Positions 6,060 to 6,139 of a stretch of 6,139 nt of DNA are shown here, piece by piece. Position 1 is the first letter of the stretch, and each line of letters opens with the position of its first letter. Origin of the DNA: Thermogutta sp. (GTDB taxonomy: Bacteria > Planctomycetota > Planctomycetia > Pirellulales > Thermoguttaceae); contig JAAZNR010000622.1 in NCBI GenBank assembly GCA_012798155.1, positions 1 to 6,139 on the forward strand. The letters are read 5' to 3'. The translations under genes and the position numbers were made by a program. The notes under the pieces are model-generated. The model was given only the letters and a program-made list of their open reading frames with translations, was not told where the DNA came from and did not search any database.

Positions 6060-6139
6060 ATGAATTTCTTCTCATGGATCCGAGAGGGCGTGCGGCAGGC
6101 CGTGCTTTTAGGTGTTGCGGATGCCGTGGACAACCTGGG
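6060..6139 (+). CDS. Start of an unidentified gene, cut by the window end
   Basis: Only 26 complete codons are visible. They read MNFFSWIREGVRQAVLLGVA and continue ADAVDNL when the last overlap residue is repeated. The start is supported by AAGGAGGT at 6043-6050, which is nearly the full anti-16S complement and leaves 9 bases before the ATG. The beginning could form an amphipathic helix (aromatic and aliphatic residues alternating with R8, E9, R12); it is not a clear signal peptide. I do not recognise the family from so short a piece. The strong ribosome binding site suggests an efficiently translated product. Confidence 0.65.
   Translation, partial: MNFFSWIREGVRQAVLLGVADAVDNL

Noticed and set aside
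5077..6075. A 332-codon open frame on the minus strand.
   Set aside because: It mirrors the TIM-barrel gene, which has clear family motifs in the sense direction.

Overview
This window looks like an ordinary, all-forward-strand stretch of a moderately GC-rich bacterial chromosome. It holds four complete protein genes that I can place in a family, a fifth large gene that is a divergent member of an enzyme family, and the first 26 codons of a further gene. Long spacers, generous leaders, a secreted TraB/GumN-type protein and a xylose-isomerase-like TIM-barrel protein together suggest a planctomycete (Planctomycetota, Pirellulales-like). That assignment is inference from gene style, not from a marker gene search. 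I see no mobile element, CRISPR array, tRNA or rRNA.

Layout: positions 1-260 are a non-coding leader. Positions 261-1847 encode a 528-residue protein whose order of motifs follows ATP-type phosphoenolpyruvate carboxykinase, but with an altered P-loop. After 46 bases, containing a 17-bp tandem duplication across the stop codon, comes folD (1894-2784), the bifunctional methylene-tetrahydrofolate dehydrogenase/cyclohydrolase. These two are probably one transcript. A 332-base spacer then carries a promoter-like element with a dyad over the -10 box and a structured leader before infA (3117-3341, translation initiation factor IF-1). A 352-base spacer follows, with a possible weak terminator and a TAGAAT promoter box. 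Next come a secreted TraB/TIKI-fold protein (3694-4824), a 210-base spacer, a sugar phosphate isomerase/epimerase-like TIM barrel (5035-5841), a 217-base spacer, and a truncated gene from 6060 that has a near-perfect Shine-Dalgarno sequence.

The genes do not form an obvious pathway. The PEPCK-like protein (central carbon), FolD (one-carbon units) and IF-1 (translation) are housekeeping types, each probably expressed from its own promoter apart from the first pair. The points most worth a second look are the non-canonical P-loop in the PEPCK-like protein, the tandem duplication between it and folD, the dyads in the infA promoter and leader, a glutamine where the TIM barrel usually has a metal-binding histidine, and a shared 12-base box at the infA and TraB-like promoters. 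I found no convincing new multi-gene system.
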